Origin: DATLFP01 sp035540955
Lineage (GTDB): Bacteria; Actinomycetota; Acidimicrobiia; Acidimicrobiales; CADCSY01
Assembly: GCA_035540955.1 (NCBI GenBank)
Contig: DATLFP010000165.1
Coordinates: 1 to 5,374 of the forward strand
DNA: 5,374 bases
Direction: 5' to 3'
Under the pieces are notes generated by a model, which made no database searches, had not been told where the DNA came from, and saw only the letters and a program-made list of their open reading frames with translations. Position 1 is the first letter of the stretch, and every line of letters starts with the position of its first letter. Shown here in pieces: positions 5,221 through 5,374 of this stretch. The translations under genes were made by a program, and so were the position numbers.

Positions 5221-5374
5221 TCAGTCGACCTCACGGACGAAGGCGGTGCTGACGTCGTAGGAGACGATCTCGCCGGCGCCGGGGATGAAGGTCGCATGGA
5301 AGGTGAAGGTGAGGTTGTTGGTCACACCGACGAACTCGCCGTAGAGCTGGCCCCGGCCGCTCGTGTTGTGGTTG
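5221..5374 (-). CDS. C-terminal end of an unrecognised protein (partial)
   Basis: The last 50 codons and the TGA stop (5223-5221) of a gene that continues beyond the window edge. The reading frame is supported by codon use: nearly every third position on the minus strand is G or C, as in the neighbouring aro genes, whereas the mirror frame on the plus strand has mixed third positions. The peptide is rich in Thr, Asn, Phe, Val and Gly, with alternating hydrophobic and polar residues (for example NNLTFTFHATFIPG and VSYDVSTAFVREVD). This suggests beta strands, possibly a beta-barrel or sandwich domain ending at the C-terminus. No cysteine, lysine or membrane segment is seen in this piece. It does not resemble an aromatic-pathway enzyme such as AroE. 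I do not recognise the family and cannot assign a function from this fragment. Confidence 0.75.
   Translation of the reverse strand, partial: NHNTSGRGQLYGEFVGVTNNLTFTFHATFIPGAGEIVSYDVSTAFVREVD

Noticed and set aside
5109..5297. A 62-codon minus-strand open frame spanning the aroC start and the upstream gene end.
   Set aside because: Overlaps two better-supported frames, low-complexity Ser/Pro/Arg product, no motif.

Overview
The window is GC-rich (about 70% by eye, not computed). It carries a single rightward-to-leftward block of seven complete housekeeping genes, all on the minus strand, plus the 3' end of an eighth gene at the high-coordinate edge. The gene order aroC-aroK-aroB-aroQ-pepQ-efp-nusB, the type II dehydroquinase, the GTG-rich starts (five of seven) and the codon bias towards G/C in third positions all point to an Actinomycetota chromosome. 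The same order is known around the shikimate genes of mycobacteria and relatives. Some sequence details (a short AroB, an AroQ with an atypical active-site loop) suggest a lineage away from the best-studied genera, perhaps Acidimicrobiia, but that placement is inference only.

Layout in the direction of transcription (high to low coordinates): the C-terminal 50 codons of an unrecognised protein (5221-5374), then a 53-bp gap (5168-5220) holding a GC hairpin and an 8-bp direct repeat. Next come aroC (chorismate synthase), aroK (shikimate kinase), aroB (3-dehydroquinate synthase), aroQ (type II 3-dehydroquinate dehydratase), pepQ (M24 Xaa-Pro peptidase-like protein), efp (elongation factor P) and nusB (antitermination factor). 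From aroC to nusB there is no intergenic base: successive genes overlap by 29, 4, 4, 4, 10 and 11 bp. This is strong evidence of one transcript with translational coupling.

Functionally, four of the seven steps from DAHP to chorismate are encoded here (AroB step 2, AroQ step 3, AroK step 5, AroC step 7). The first step (DAHP synthase), shikimate dehydrogenase (aroE) and EPSP synthase (aroA) are absent from the window and must be elsewhere. The downstream three genes concern proline-containing peptide turnover, rescue of ribosomes at polyproline stretches, and rRNA transcription antitermination.

I see no mobile element, CRISPR array, RNA gene or convincing promoter. This is a well-conserved core region, and I found no undescribed system in it. 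The observations worth a second look are modest: the unidentified upstream gene, possible RNA structure around the aroC start, the short AroB, and the divergent AroQ loop.
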